From Bidens hawaiensis (lineage: Eukaryota; Streptophyta; Magnoliopsida; Asterales; Asteraceae), in the NCBI GenBank assembly GCA_021521415.1, contig JAIQDT010004982.1, positions 124,001-188,000 on the forward strand: a DNA stretch of 64,000 bases. The letters are read 5' to 3'. This document shows, piece by piece, positions 34,202 through 46,437 of the stretch. Within the stretch, counting starts at the first letter, position 1, and every line of letters starts with the position of its first letter. The translations under genes and the position numbers were made by a program. Under the pieces are notes generated by a model that was given only the letters and a program-made list of their open reading frames with translations, did not search any database and was not told the origin of the DNA.

Positions 34202-35060
34202 CGATCAGGATCATGAGAGAACCTTTTTGAAATTGAGAACTATGAGAACCATTTTGGACCACAAAAAACTCAAAAATAAAAAAAAAACACAAAAATAAAA
34301 AAACCAAAATTCTTATTTTATCATCCCGGTTTCATAAAAAAAAAACTCGGTTTAGCTAAATTATATACACATATGTATAATATATACATATATCTATATT
34401 TACATGTTTTTTTGTACACATGTGTATAATTTAAGATAAATGATATTGTACATATGTGTATATTACGTAACTAAAGATTATATAAAATTATACATATGTG
34501 TATAATACAACGTTTTTTTAATGAAACCGGAATGAAATATAAGACTTTTGGTTTTTTTACTTTTTAAAAATTTTTATTATTTTTTGTTTTATGATTTTTT
34601 TAAATATTTTTTTAAATGTGTTTTTAGTGGTCCAAAATGGTTCTCAAAGTTCTCAATTTGCAAAGGGTTCTCTTAGGATCCTTACCCTATATATATATTA
34701 TTTTAATTTTATTTATTGTAAGGAAATTATTAATATACATAGGAGTTGATGGTGACAGGATTTCATAAATAAATGATATGTTATAACCCGATTTAAAAGA
34801 TATCTAGGTTTGATGAGACCCAAGACCAGTTTGTTTTTTTTACTATAAAATTGTTTCTTAATTATAAATAATATCTTTTTTAAAATCGGATACTAATTTT
34901 TAGTATATCCTTATTTTATAGGATTTTCATATCAAATATTTGGTGAGATAAAATTTTAATTTAATGAGATGTAATAACCCATTTAAGGCTATCTGGGTTT
35001 GGTGAGACCCATACCCGTGAATTCGGGTCAAATGCATGAGAAGCTTCCACTTTCATTTTT
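34137..35060 (-). mobile_element. Helitron-like element, minus strand, copy B
   Basis: Minus-strand 3' end with a perfect hairpin CCCCGTATTACGGGG (about 34140-34154) and CTAG at 34140-34137. The body (34705-35052) matches copy A, including GTATATCC, TCATATCAAATATTTG and GGGTCAAATGCATGAGAA blocks. A MITE (34201-34687) is inserted near the 3' end. Confidence 0.6.
34201..34687. mobile_element. TIR MITE in TA repeat
   Basis: Inverted ends of about 60 bp: left GGATCATGAGAGAACC...GAGAACCATTTTGGACCAC, right the complement GTGGTCCAAAATGGTTCTC...GGTTCTCTTAGGATCC. Flanked by TA repeats, so target duplication length cannot be set. The interior is AT-rich with repeated CACATATGTATA. Superfamily unassigned. 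Confidence 0.75.
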
Positions 35061-35409
35061 AGTTCCTTATCCTTGAGAATTGACATTTTTGGGCTAATCT
35101 TTATTAGAAATTTTCAAGACGTTACAACACTATACGTTTAAAATGCTTATGTGACACAACTGAAACCACACAAACGAGTTTTCACAACTAGATAGGGTTT
35201 TCATTCTATATTTTCCCTATATAGAAACATTGTACTTACTACTTACACTACTAAAGAGAAAAATGTAAATGTTTTCCATAATAGATTTTCCGACGAAATA
35301 ATATTTGACGGAAATACCTCTTACGCATTTCCGACAATTTTGGCGTGGAAGAAAGAAACCCAATTTTTAGATAACGGTAGCTTATATAAACTACAAGAAT
35401 GCCCCTTCC
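35061..35409. other. AT-rich spacer
   Basis: No supported feature. Confidence 0.5.
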
Positions 35410-35575
35410 TAAGGGGGGTGGGGGCGGTTGTTTTTCCATCACTTGCAATACCCAATGAGGGTGCGCCACCTCATCCCACCACATTCCATCACTAGTGATG
35501 GAATTTAGTGGGGGTGGTGGTAGTGTGATGAGTTTTGGTATACACACACACAAACACACATATATATATATATAT

Positions 35576-35973
35576 CGTTAGTGCATGATGCCAGTAGTTC
35601 ATTTGTCTCGTGTTTGTTTGTGTCTGTAATCGTTACATTGTTCTTGTTTGAACTTGTTTTGTTTGCTTTAGTGTTTTAGCGAACTTGGTGGTGAGTGAAG
35701 TTAGGACAACTTCGCCTAGTCTAATTGGCGAAGTTGTTGTGCTATATATTATCTAACTTCGGCTCACTCTATAGGATTTTTGGACGGCTGGTTTTTGGTG
35801 ACTCTTGGTGTCACGTGTTAGATCTTTGGTTATTACCTTTGCAATATAATTAGTATTCCTTTATACTCGTGTGTTTACGTGTTCATCGTTATAGCACTCG
35901 TATCGTATACGTAGGGGATTCCGCACCCTCGTGTTACGAGATACTCCTGTGTAGATCTGTCTGGAAACCTACA
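35576..35973 (+). repeat. Copia 5' LTR
   Basis: Begins CGTTAGTGCATGATG (the first T of TG mutated relative to the 3' LTR) and ends AACCTACA. Contains GCGAACTT, AACTTCGC and GCGAAGTT motifs at 35678-35740. By eye it differs from 45394-45801 by about 4-5%. Confidence 0.92.
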
Positions 35974-35975
35974 AT

Positions 35976-35987
35976 TGGTATCAGAGC
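35976..35987 (+). other. Primer binding site, tRNA initiator Met
   Basis: TGGTATCAGAGC, the standard plant iMet primer site, lies two bases after the 5' LTR. Confidence 0.95.
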
Positions 35988-36399
35988 ATTTTTCTCGTGA
36001 TTGTGTGGTTAGGGATTATCACACGAGTATTAAAATTGCTCCATTAGACTATTCACGGAACTGTTTTACGTTGAGATACCCCTCCTTTGTCAGTTTCTCT
36101 ACAATACTCATCAATTGCATTTCCCATCACTCCCGCAACCTTCAAAATCAGCCGTTTCAAACCTGCAAAAACAAGCCGTTCATCAGGCGAAGTTTCCGTC
36201 ACCCGAACTAGGGTTTTTAACGAAGATATAGGGTTTTGGCGAACTTATAAGGTCTGCGAAGTTGGTGGCTAGCGAAGTTATAATAACTTTGTTGTTCACT
36301 GTTCACAAAATATCGTTTTTGAATTCTAGGTCATGTTTCGTTCAAGTATGACTTTGATAAACATCACAGAACTGGTAAAGATGGAAGTTTAAGCTGGTT

Positions 36400-38779
36400 C
36401 AGCAACTAAAGCTCCAAAACTGCTTAAAGGTACTGATTTCGTTGCATGGAAGGATAGGTTCGAACAGTATGTGAAATATCAAGATGCAAAAATGTGGGTC
36501 TGCATTCAAGATGGTTACATTCCACCGACTACTGAGTTCGAAGGTCGTGAACAAATTAAGAAATACAGTAAGATGGAGGACGATGAAAAGAAAATGTACG
36601 AAGCAGAAAGTAAAGCACATGCAGCCATAACAATGGCACTTCCACAAGAGATTCTCCATACTTTCAAAAAGTACAAAACCGCTAGAGAACTATGGTAAGC
36701 ACTAGAGAATCGTTAAGAAGGAAACGTTGGGATTCGTACCTCCAAGCCGAAGCTGCTGAAAACTCAATTCTCTGTATTCAAGTATATGAAAAATGAATCA
36801 CTTGATGACATCATCACACGATATTATCACCCGATGACCGAGTTGAATAACTACTCCTTTGAATACAAGGAAGAAGAGATAGTGGAAAAACTTCTTGATG
36901 CTCTCCCACCAAAATGGGAAATGTACACAGTTTTGATGAGAGAAGATAAGGAATTTGAGAAATTTGACTTGGAGAAGGTGGTTAATAAGTTACGTAATTT
37001 TGAACTTAACATGGTTCGAAAGGAGACGCCTACTGATCAGGTTCAGGATCCGGGAATGTATGGTGCTAAAAGCTCTCCAAACTCAAGTTCGAAAACAGAA
37101 TCGACTGCCTACTACACGGGGGGGGGGGGGAACCAAACTCCGCTCAAGATGGTCACGTGGTACTTAATATGGATGGTGACATACGTTTTGTAGCGGGTGA
37201 AAGTAGTTCCTCAAAGTCTCAATCCTCAGCTGGTAATTTCTCATCCAGTGCTTCTAACAAGAATTACTCACAGATGCCTATGAGTGTGAAATCAGCTGAA
37301 CAACAATCTGCTCTCTATGCCTCATTCATCTCCTCTTATGAGAACTAAATCAAAGGAAAAATAGCCGACCCTCAACCTTGGATGAGGACTATGATCAGAT
37401 AGACGCTGATGACATGGAAGAAATGGATCTGCAGTGGCAGATAGCTATGATAGTGAGAAGGGTGAAGAGATTTATGAAGAAAACTGGTAGAAAGTTCGTT
37501 GGAGAGAGACCTTGGTTTAACAAGTCAAAGGTTCACTACTACAATTGTCGAAAAAATGGCCACTTTGCTAGAGAATGTACAAATGAACGAGTCGAACGAA
37601 GTCAGAACAGGCCTACTCAACACAATGGAAGTGGAAATGAAATCAAGGCTATGGTATCTCAGCAGAACGGTGCGTATAACTGGAATATACAAGTTGAGGA
37701 GGTGATCGAACAGGCAAATCTGGTAAACATTCGAAACTGGAAGATATGACAAAGAGTCAGTGGAGAATCAAGCATACATGGCAAAAGTGAACGATCAACT
37801 CTCAGAGGTATGTTCTGAATCTCATTGTGAGCAATGTGAGAAACTGTCTGATCAATTGAAAGCATTAACTGATCAGTTTGTGAGTTTGGATATTGAATCA
37901 AAAATATTAAAAGAAGAACATCACTATTCTAAAACTAAAAAAAATAACTACTCGGTAAAAATAAAAGCTAGTGAAAAAGACATCATAATCCTTAAAGCCA
38001 CCCTAGCTGAAAAAATACAAGTAATTGATCTTAGCTATGAAGTGTTAGAAGAAAAGACCAAACTAATAGCTGAAAAGGACAAACAGATAGCTGATTACCA
38101 GGTAAAAGTGGTGGAACTGAACAGGAAAATTGAATAATTTAGAAATTCTTCTGCAATGCTGGACAATATTCTAAGTATTCAACGTTCTCCAGTTAACAAA
38201 GGGGGAATTGGATTCACAGAAGTTCCACCACCATATAATAATAACTATACTTAAAATCCTAGTAATTAGTAATCCATGAATGTTGAAATTAGTCAGACAG
38301 TTCCAATCATAGTCACTACTAAAAATACCGAAGTTAATGGGAGTAAATCGAGTCAGACATGTTCTAATGTCACAAGTTCTGTCTCATCGAATTCGGACAA
38401 ATCATCTGAATCTGGTGAGATGAAAGATGAGGTCGTGTTACTGAAACGGAGAGAGGGTTACATGTTTGATGATAAGAAATCTTCCCTAAACCCGTTTGTT
38501 CCACCATATGTGAGGCAAACTGATAGAAACACAACCTCATTATCTACAGCAACCTTTGATACGAATGTTCAAAAAAGGACGAATAGTTCGAACAAAATTT
38601 GTTTTAGATGCAACAGAATAGGACACTTCGTCAATGCCTGTCCTCTGAAATGGAGAAAATCTAGAAATATGTGGCCAACTGAAACTGAGAATAAAACGAA
38701 TACTAAAAATGATGCTGATAAGAATGCTAATACTTCAAACTTCAATCGTTGGACTAATCCAAGATTTCAAAGAAACTAA
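36400..38779 (+). pseudogene. Copia gag, broken
   Basis: The N-terminal gag domain (APKLLKGTDFVAWKDRFEQY, then SLDDIITRYYHPMTELNNY and EKLLDALPPKWE) runs from about 36400 to 37060, with TAA stops at 36696 and 36714. A run of 13 G (37118-37130) coincides with a frameshift. Zinc knuckle 1 near 37543 reads YYNCRKNGHFAREC, its first Cys replaced by Tyr. A long charged coiled coil follows (37760-38137, with repeated AEK and IKA blocks). Zinc knuckle 2 near 38600 is intact: CFRCNRIGHFVNAC. Gag would form particles and bind element RNA. Several frameshifts and stops make this copy nonfunctional. Confidence 0.85.
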
Positions 38780-38999
38780 TCTCGTTTTTTCCCAAAGAAC
38801 CATCAAACCAACAATTATGATTCCATAAATGATAGAAATTCAAGAAGGTTTGGATGGCCTCATAGCCAGTCATCTAGATATTTTCCTTTTAGATCAAATG
38901 GGAACTTTCCTTGAAAGAACATTGGGCATCCAAGGTACTGGATGTCGGATAACAGGTTTGATCAACCCAAGACCGGAAGGTCTTGGGTCCCCCGTTTTT

Positions 39000-39475
39000 A
39001 ATTCATTTCTTTAATTGTGCAGGAAAAGTCGAGCAGGGCTGTAAACAATATGTAGGTTGTTAACAGTGGCTGTTCCCGGCACATGACTGGTAACAAGAAA
39101 TTGTTACGTGATTGGAAGACCGTTCAAGGAGGAAGAGTAAGTTTTGCAGGAGAAAGTGGAGGAAGAATTACTGGTATTGGTACTGTTACTAATGGAAGAA
39201 TCAAGTTGGAGAAAGTAAATTTTGTGGAAGAGCTAAAGCACAATCTTTTGAGTGTATCTCAGATTTGTGACAAAAAATATACCGTCCATTTTACAAAAGA
39301 TGAGGCACTCGTGCTTTATCCTGGTTTCAAGATTCCTGAAACCTGGATTGTGATGAAGGCTCCAAGAGAAAAGAACACATATGTAATGGACATGCGGTCA
39401 ACCGAGACGGCGACGGAAGAGTCATGTCTGCTGTCAAAAGCTACAGAGTCTGAGTCAGAGTTGTGACATCGAAGA
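39000..39475 (+). pseudogene. Copia protease and pre-integrase remnant
   Basis: The protease motif near 39063-39090 reads VNSGCSRHMTG where the family has DSGCSRHMTG, so the catalytic Asp is Asn (GAC to AAC). A pre-integrase domain with NLLSVSQICDKKYTVHF follows. A TGA at 39464-39466 stands where the Trp of the LWHRRMGH signature is expected, splitting this frame from the integrase frame that follows in register. Confidence 0.82.
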
Positions 39476-40420
39476 ATGGGTCATATTCACCTTCGTAAGA
39501 TGAACTACATTGTCAAGAATGGGCTGGTACTTGAGGTTCCTCTAAATAACTTCAACTTTGAAGACCAATGTTTATCATGCAAGAAAGGGAAGCAGCACAA
39601 GAAGCCACATCACTCCAAGAAAGTCAACTCTATTGTCAGCACTTTGGATTTGCTCCACATGGATCTTTTCGGTCCCGTAAATGTCAAGAGTCTAGGTGGA
39701 ACGTCGTATTGTATGGTAGTAACTGACGACTACGAGCGGTACTCATGGGTTTATTTTCTGAAGGCAAAAGATGAAACAGTTCAGTGGGTAATTAACTTGA
39801 TTACCAAAGTGGAAAATATTGTGGGGAGAAAAGTAAAGTTCATCAGAAGTGACAATGGAATGGAGTTCAAGAACTGCCAAATGGAGATGTTTTGTTTGCA
39901 GAAAGGAAAGCCTAAGTTGGGTCTCTGGTACTCTAAAGGAGGCGAACTGGATCTGGTAGCATACACCGACTCTGACTATGGAGGATGTAATCAGAACAGG
40001 AAGTCAACCACCGGTGGATGTCATTTTCTTGGAGGAAGATTGGTGTCGTGGCAGTGCAAGAAGCAGACCTCTGTAGCCATATCCACCTGTGAAGCAGAAT
40101 ACATGGCAACATCAAACTGCTGCTCCCAGGTTTTATGGATACAACAACAAATGCGCGATTATGGTCTGAATTTCATTCAAACTCCTATTTGCATTGATAA
40201 CACTGCTGCTATCTCTGTAACTAACAATCCCGTTAAACATAGTAAAACTAAACATATTGACACTCGTCATCATTTTATACGGGATTGTGCTGAGAAGAAA
40301 TTCATTGTGCTTGAAAAGGTTAATTCACTGGATAAGTTTGCCGATCTTTTTACAAAAGCGTTTGACCGGTCCCATTTTCAAAACCTTGTTGAGCTTAATG
40401 GGATGATCAATCCCGAGTAA
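39476..40420 (+). CDS. In-frame fusion of truncated integrase to RNase H
   Basis: A 314-codon open frame. Residues 1-143 are the integrase N-terminal half: the zinc region CLSCKKGKQHKKPHH, then D63 in HMDLFGP and D126 in FIRSDNGMEF. At about residues 141-146 (39896-39912) the sequence jumps to copia RNase H: YTDSDYGG, STCEAEYMA, CIDNTAAI and KFADLFTKAF. The integrase catalytic Glu, the integrase C-terminus and all of RT are missing. The junction lies in QKGKPKLGL, where AAAGGAAA could be microhomology between the two original sites. The deletion preserved the frame. Whether any protein is made is unknown. Confidence 0.85.
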   Translation: MGHIHLRKMNYIVKNGLVLEVPLNNFNFEDQCLSCKKGKQHKKPHHSKKVNSIVSTLDLLHMDLFGPVNVKSLGGTSYCMVVTDDYERYSWVYFLKAKDETVQWVINLITKVENIVGRKVKFIRSDNGMEFKNCQMEMFCLQKGKPKLGLWYSKGGELDLVAYTDSDYGGCNQNRKSTTGGCHFLGGRLVSWQCKKQTSVAISTCEAEYMATSNCCSQVLWIQQQMRDYGLNFIQTPICIDNTAAISVTNNPVKHSKTKHIDTRHHFIRDCAEKKFIVLEKVNSLDKFADLFTKAFDRSHFQNLVELNGMINPE

Positions 40421-41148
40421 CCTTGTTTTCCTTATGTTTTTATTAAAAACAAAAAAACATCACTATCGCTGAAAACTATGTCGGTAGCTTAAGTTTGAAG
40501 GACATATTCTTGAATATGTTTGGTCCTTACGTCTACGTGTAGACTATAAGGATAGCCATTAACCTAATAACTGAAAGCGACCAGGGCGGTTATGATGGAT
40601 TTTATTCCTTCGCTGAAAATTAGTCAATCGTACTTAGTCGGAAGGACACATATTTATATGTGGTTGGTCCTGCTAATCCACTGTATCTTCAGGATAGCCA
40701 TTCACCTAAAGATTTTGACTTGATCGGGGCATCTGAATTAAATTTTTTTTTTTGGAAATGATATACTTTTTCAGTCTATAACTTCGCAAGAAGTTTCATT
40801 ATTGGTGTTAAAAGTGAAAATTGATCCAACCTTGGAAAGTGATAGATAAACAGATTTTGTGTGCCTAACCAGTGAATTAATTAGGCCTAAAAGACTCTAG
40901 AACAGTCATTGTATGTTATGGTAGCTTTCTATGGTGCGCAAAAGTAGATGTGATACAAACTAAAACGACTCGATTTACTCTGGAGAGTCATTGTGATTTG
41001 TGCATGTCTCAACATATATCTCTCCGAATGATAGGCAGAAAAGTGATTACCCTTTCACACACGAGACCGTGAGTGTCTTGATCCCCCGCGAAGATTGTGT
41101 TAGTTTTCTGCAGTGATCCAAATTCGGGACTTGCAGGCATTCTTTAAT

Positions 41149-41208
<60 letters not shown>

Positions 41209-42474
41209 TATCGTTGAGTCTTACAAAGATTATTGACTCTCAGATATACCAAGGAAGAGGCATTGACTGAGAATAGTGAAAGCATATTCAAAGTATCAGA
41301 AAGGTCAGAGAGTCGACACTTAAAGATTGTTTGATCTGACACTACGGGTCGAAGTCAAATCGGGGTGATCTGGGGAAAGCCAAATACGCTTTGAGAATAG
41401 ATAGGAGGCATCAAAATTTCTCAAGTTATGTCCATCTAAATTTTGAGCTTAATTGAACTTAATCAGTATCACAGAAGCAATGAAAACCATACTAAGTCAT
41501 ATACCTGCCTACAACATGTTTCTCTATATCATAATAACGCTGAACATGGATCTATGTGACAGCCTCTTAATATGTATGATTCCTGTTCGGATCTTTTCTA
41601 AAAACATGCTGGGTTTCTGCAAGACTAAAATTTGATCCCGTTTATTTATTTATTTAACTTTAGTTATGTATCTTGTCTTATGTTTTAACTTCATTAAACA
41701 CCTTGGTTACTTGTTTTTGATCGTTTATTTTCAAATTTTATTTAACTTCGCTATGGGTGAACTTAACTGAGGGGCGAAGTTGACTAAAGGTAGAAGTTGA
41801 CTAAAGGGCGAAGTTGACCTAACTTCGCCCCTGGGGTTTTCCAAAACTATATAAGTCGCAACGGTGGTCAAATATGGTCAAACTTTTATTCTCTAAACCC
41901 TCGGCGAACTTACCATTTGAATCAAACCTCTCTTTAATCCATTTTTCGTTTGCAATCGAGGTTCGTTGGCCTTTATTGAGTCATAATTCATATTTCTTGA
42001 TTGTTAATCTGCTCCACACTTTCTTGTTTTAATCGGTCTTGTTAGCTAAACTTGTAAACCCTACTTCTGGTTGATTAACAACTATTTTGAGGATATAAGG
42101 CTGTTCGGGACCTAAATCGCATTATCTTATTGAGTCGATTGATGCCTGATTGTTCGTATTAACATCATACAGTGTCTGGATTTTTCTGTTTCTGCGGCGA
42201 AGTTAGGTTCAGCGAAGTTAACCTTAACTTCGCCCCTAACATAACTTCGCTGCTTTGCCAACTGTGCTTATGTGTAGAGACCATTCTTCTTTTCCTACAT
42301 ATTATGTTGTGTTGCAAATGTGCTACGATATACTCTCAGCGAAGATAATTAACTTCGCTTGACACTCAACTGTGCCTGTATCATAATAGGCGAAGTTATA
42401 AACTGTTAGCACCTTTTTCTAACTTAGCTCGTTTGTTATGCAGATATAAGAGATAGTTTTTCCCAGGTCACAAC
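40421..42474 (+). other. Copia spacer before the env-like region
   Basis: Noncoding. Holds a TA repeat (41145-41206) and a cluster of GCGAAGTT/AACTTCGC motifs at 41740-41915, 42194-42250 and 42338-42400. It ends with GTTTGTTATGCAG (acceptor AG at 42442-42443), a candidate 3' splice site 31 bp before the env-like ATG. Two diverged copies of an approximately 120-bp block with GGACATAT and ACTATAAGGATAGCCATT sit near 40495 and 40640. Confidence 0.65.
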
Positions 42475-45183
42475 ATGTATATCACCTTGGATTCGGATGG
42501 TCATGGAACTGATGACTTTCGTGAGATCATTTCATTTCTCATCCGCTCACATATCTTTCATGCCATTACAACTACACTGCCGATATCCCTGCTGAATATC
42601 GAAGATTTCTGGAGAACAGTGGAATATGATTGTCGGGTTGAACCTCCAGTGATGCGTGCTACCGTTAACAATCAGGTGGTACAGTTCTCGGCTAATCAGA
42701 TCAGGGAAGCTCTACATTTTGAGGGTGAGACGAATGAGGATCCCACTGATTTTTCGGCTACCTTCAGGAATGGTGCGTTTGTTCGTATGGGGTATTCAGG
42801 TCCTTTGGAGGATTCTCAGAGGCGTAAGGGGTTTTTATTGGATCAGTGGAGGTTTTTGATGCACGTGATGATTGTGTGCATGTCTGGACGCAAGGCCGGT
42901 ATAGATGGTATGGGTGCGACAATGCAATCTGCAATGGCTGCTCTGATTTACAACAAGCCTTACAGTTTTAGTCAGATGGTATTTTATGAGATCGATCGTC
43001 AGCGACGAGCAGTGGCACGGGAACGATTCTTGATGTATCCTCTATTCTTACAGATGATTCTTAATCAAGTTGCTCCCAACTTTCCCCAACGTCGTTCTAT
43101 TTCCTTTGTGGAAAGCATCAACAAGATAATTTTTGCTCAGTGTCGGTCCTCTAGTGCTCGGAGCAAGCCTGAACTTCGTTCGAGACACACTGCTCTATTC
43201 GGGTATCTTGTAAACCCTGCTTATGTTTCTCCACCAGGGGATGTGTTCAATGATCCGGCTCCGCAACAAATTGATATTCCTCAGCCACCTCCTGTGATAC
43301 AACCACCACCTGTGGTACAACAAACTCATCTTGTTGATCCAGTTGCAGCTCCTGCAGATCAGGTTGATCTTGACGTTGCCTTTGGAGGGAATGATTTCTT
43401 TGATATGGGTACGGTAGATCCTTCTGAACTTCAAGCCTAAATAGCAGCAGTTTCTGGTGTGAATGTAGGTTCGTCTGTTGCCGCTGTGGAGGATTCTGAG
43501 GAGACTTATCTGATTCCTCTGCTAATGACGTGGTTGAAGCACATCAAGTTCTTGCAAGACAAGAAAAAATCCATGGCAAAAGAAAGAAAGAATCAGATGA
43601 TAGTGAGTCGGACTATGAGGAGGACTTGTATCGTTTGGTACGTAGATCAAAGAAAGCAAAGGTTGGTGAAAGTTCAAGGGTTGTCCGTTTCTCTCCGCCA
43701 TCGTTATCTGGTATGTCTATGTTACTTGCTTCTTCGGCTGTTCCATTGCCGGTGACCTCGAGCGTACCTTTGGTGCCCGTATATTCTTCATCTGGTATTG
43801 CTCCATCTACTGTCTAGTTATCAACACCGGAGGTTGTTTCTTTGCTACCTCCTACTCTTACTCCATCAGAGGTGGTTGCTAGATTTGTTGATTCCACACT
43901 GGTAGCAATTGCTGGGTTATCTGTCTCTATGCCACCCCCAATTACTACTCAATCTACATCTGATATTCCTGTAAGCCTGGAAATTCCACCTCCGTATGCT
44001 CAGGATACCTCTCACATGAACTTTGATTTTGATCCAAAGTTGTCTGATTCTGAGAGGATTGCGGCTCTTGAAAGGGTGGTTGCTGAACAGTCAAGGGTAA
44101 ATGTTATTCAGACTCAGGCTATTAATCGTCTGGTGGCAGAGAATCAACTTCAGACTGCCCTGCTTGTTGAGCATGGTAAGTTGTTTGATCAGCTGAAGCA
44201 GTTCTTAGCATCTCAGGGGGAGACTGGTTGCAAAGGTGATGAGCTGAGAACAAAGAATAGACAAGACAAAGACGATGATCCCAATGCATCGAAAGATGCA
44301 GGTGGTGAGCTGCCAAGAACTGAACAAACTCTTGGAGCCTCCACATCTCAGGGGGGAGTCTGCTGGTCCGTTGGGCAGTGCAGGTGATGAGACAGTGGTT
44401 GTAGATGAAGACGATGAGTTAGGTGATGATGAGTTGACGGTTAGTGAGATTGAGAAAATCGGGGAACAGATAGAGATTGACAGTGGGTTAGATGAAGGAG
44501 AGATAGTTGATGATAGTGTTGAGCACGATATTCCAAGTGTTGATCAAGAAAAGGTATTTCAAGATGAAAATGTGTCAGGTGATTCTGAATGGGAAGAATA
44601 GCCAAGATGGAAAGAAGGTTGTGCTCAGTGGTTCTTCAAGACAAAGAAGCCAGTGGTACCCACAATGTTCAAGAAAAGCTACAATATCAAAGGCTATGCT
44701 GAGTCAAAGAAAGGTATCATTTGCTGGTTATATGATGAACAATTGAAGTTGTTTGTGATAAAGCGATATGATGGGGTTCAGTATTTTAATAAGGCGTTGA
44801 GATTTCTCAACACCTTGCCTGAGTGTGAGGTAAAAGATTTGGCTCGGTTGAAATTAATAAATAGAAGTGATGATGATTTTGCAAGATGGGTTGGAAAGAT
44901 TGTGTGGAAGGAGAGTGTTAAAGAGAAAAAGTTTGACTTACTAAAGCCTCAGAAGGGGAAGCTAGTTGAAGATAAGGAACGTGGTATGCGGGCTGATGGT
45001 AAGCCCTGGATAGTGATGAAGTACAAGCCGATTCGTTGTTTGAAAAAGGTTCCTATGAAACTAATGCCCAAGGATGTGTTGAAGAAGCTCAAGTGGTGGT
45101 ATGTTGATTGTCAAACCGCTGAAGCTGTGATGGAAGATGAAGACGAAAAGGAGATCCTGAGAGTGTATGATCCAATGCACTAG
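42475..45183 (+). pseudogene. Copia env-like region, broken
   Basis: A chain of frames after pol. The first (42475-43440, 321 codons, ATG MYITLDSDGHGTDDF) resembles uncharacterised plant retroelement proteins found in this position. The next part (43530-44387) is Ser/Pro-rich, with a coiled coil around SERIAALERVVAEQSRV. The last (44275-45183) is acidic, then basic with KKLKWWYVDCQTAEAV. Breaks: TAA at 43438, a frameshift before 43530, TAG at 43815, a frameshift at the G run near 44351, TAG at 44599. No signal peptide or membrane segment is evident, so true envelope function is not supported. Confidence 0.65.
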
Positions 45184-45381
45184 GTTAACTTGTCTCAAGT
45201 TGATTTGCAGGTACTTAATGATAAGAAGATTTTCTATATTCCTGCGTGGAAAGAAGAAGCAAAGAAGTACCAGAGGGTGGTCTCTGTCTGTGTGAGACAG
45301 GCCATTCATGCTTGAAGACGGTGGGTACGTGATTTTTGGATTACAAGATCGAGAAAGATGTTAGAGATATGAAGCTACTGC

Positions 45382-45393
45382 CAAGGGGGAGTC
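45382..45393 (+). other. Copia polypurine tract
   Basis: CCAAGGGGGAGTC immediately before the 3' LTR start at 45394, the expected plus-strand priming site. Confidence 0.8.
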
Positions 45394-45902
<509 letters not shown>

Positions 45903-46437
45903 TTTTATGTGAGTAAAAGGAGTGTATTTAGGGTGTGTGTATATATATATATATAGAAAGTGTGTGTGTGTGTGTGTGTTCCATCACGAAATCCCCCATA
46001 ACTCATGATCACCATCACGCAGACCCCTCCATCACTCGTGATGAAAGGGGTGGTGGCGGTGTTCGTGACTCTATAACTCGTGATGGATGTCCGTCACGGA
46101 ACCACCCCCACTGCCCTAAGTGTATAAATAAATATATAAGCATAAATTTACGTAAATATAATACAAACTTTAAAGTTAGCTTTTGATACACATAACTAGT
46201 AATGGGTTCGGTAACAAAATGGCACTGATTATTTTGCTACCGATTTTTCCAAAATCTTGATACAATTACAGATAACAATATTGAAGAAAAAATTAGAGAA
46301 ATACGGATACCAAACCATAACGGTTTCGAAAACTCAAAAAGTTGGTATTGATTCGATACCTGTATCGGTTCAGTGCCCGTTCCCATTAGCTATTTTGCTC
46401 ATCTCTACACAATACTAAATCATAAACTATGACAATA

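Noticed and set aside
36333..36415. A clean start codon for copia gag at 36333
   Set aside because: That ATG is in a different frame from the gag domain at 36409 onward, so the true start could not be fixed.
42475..43440. True viral envelope gene
   Set aside because: No signal peptide, membrane anchor or cleavage site is visible; the position alone suggests an env-like label.
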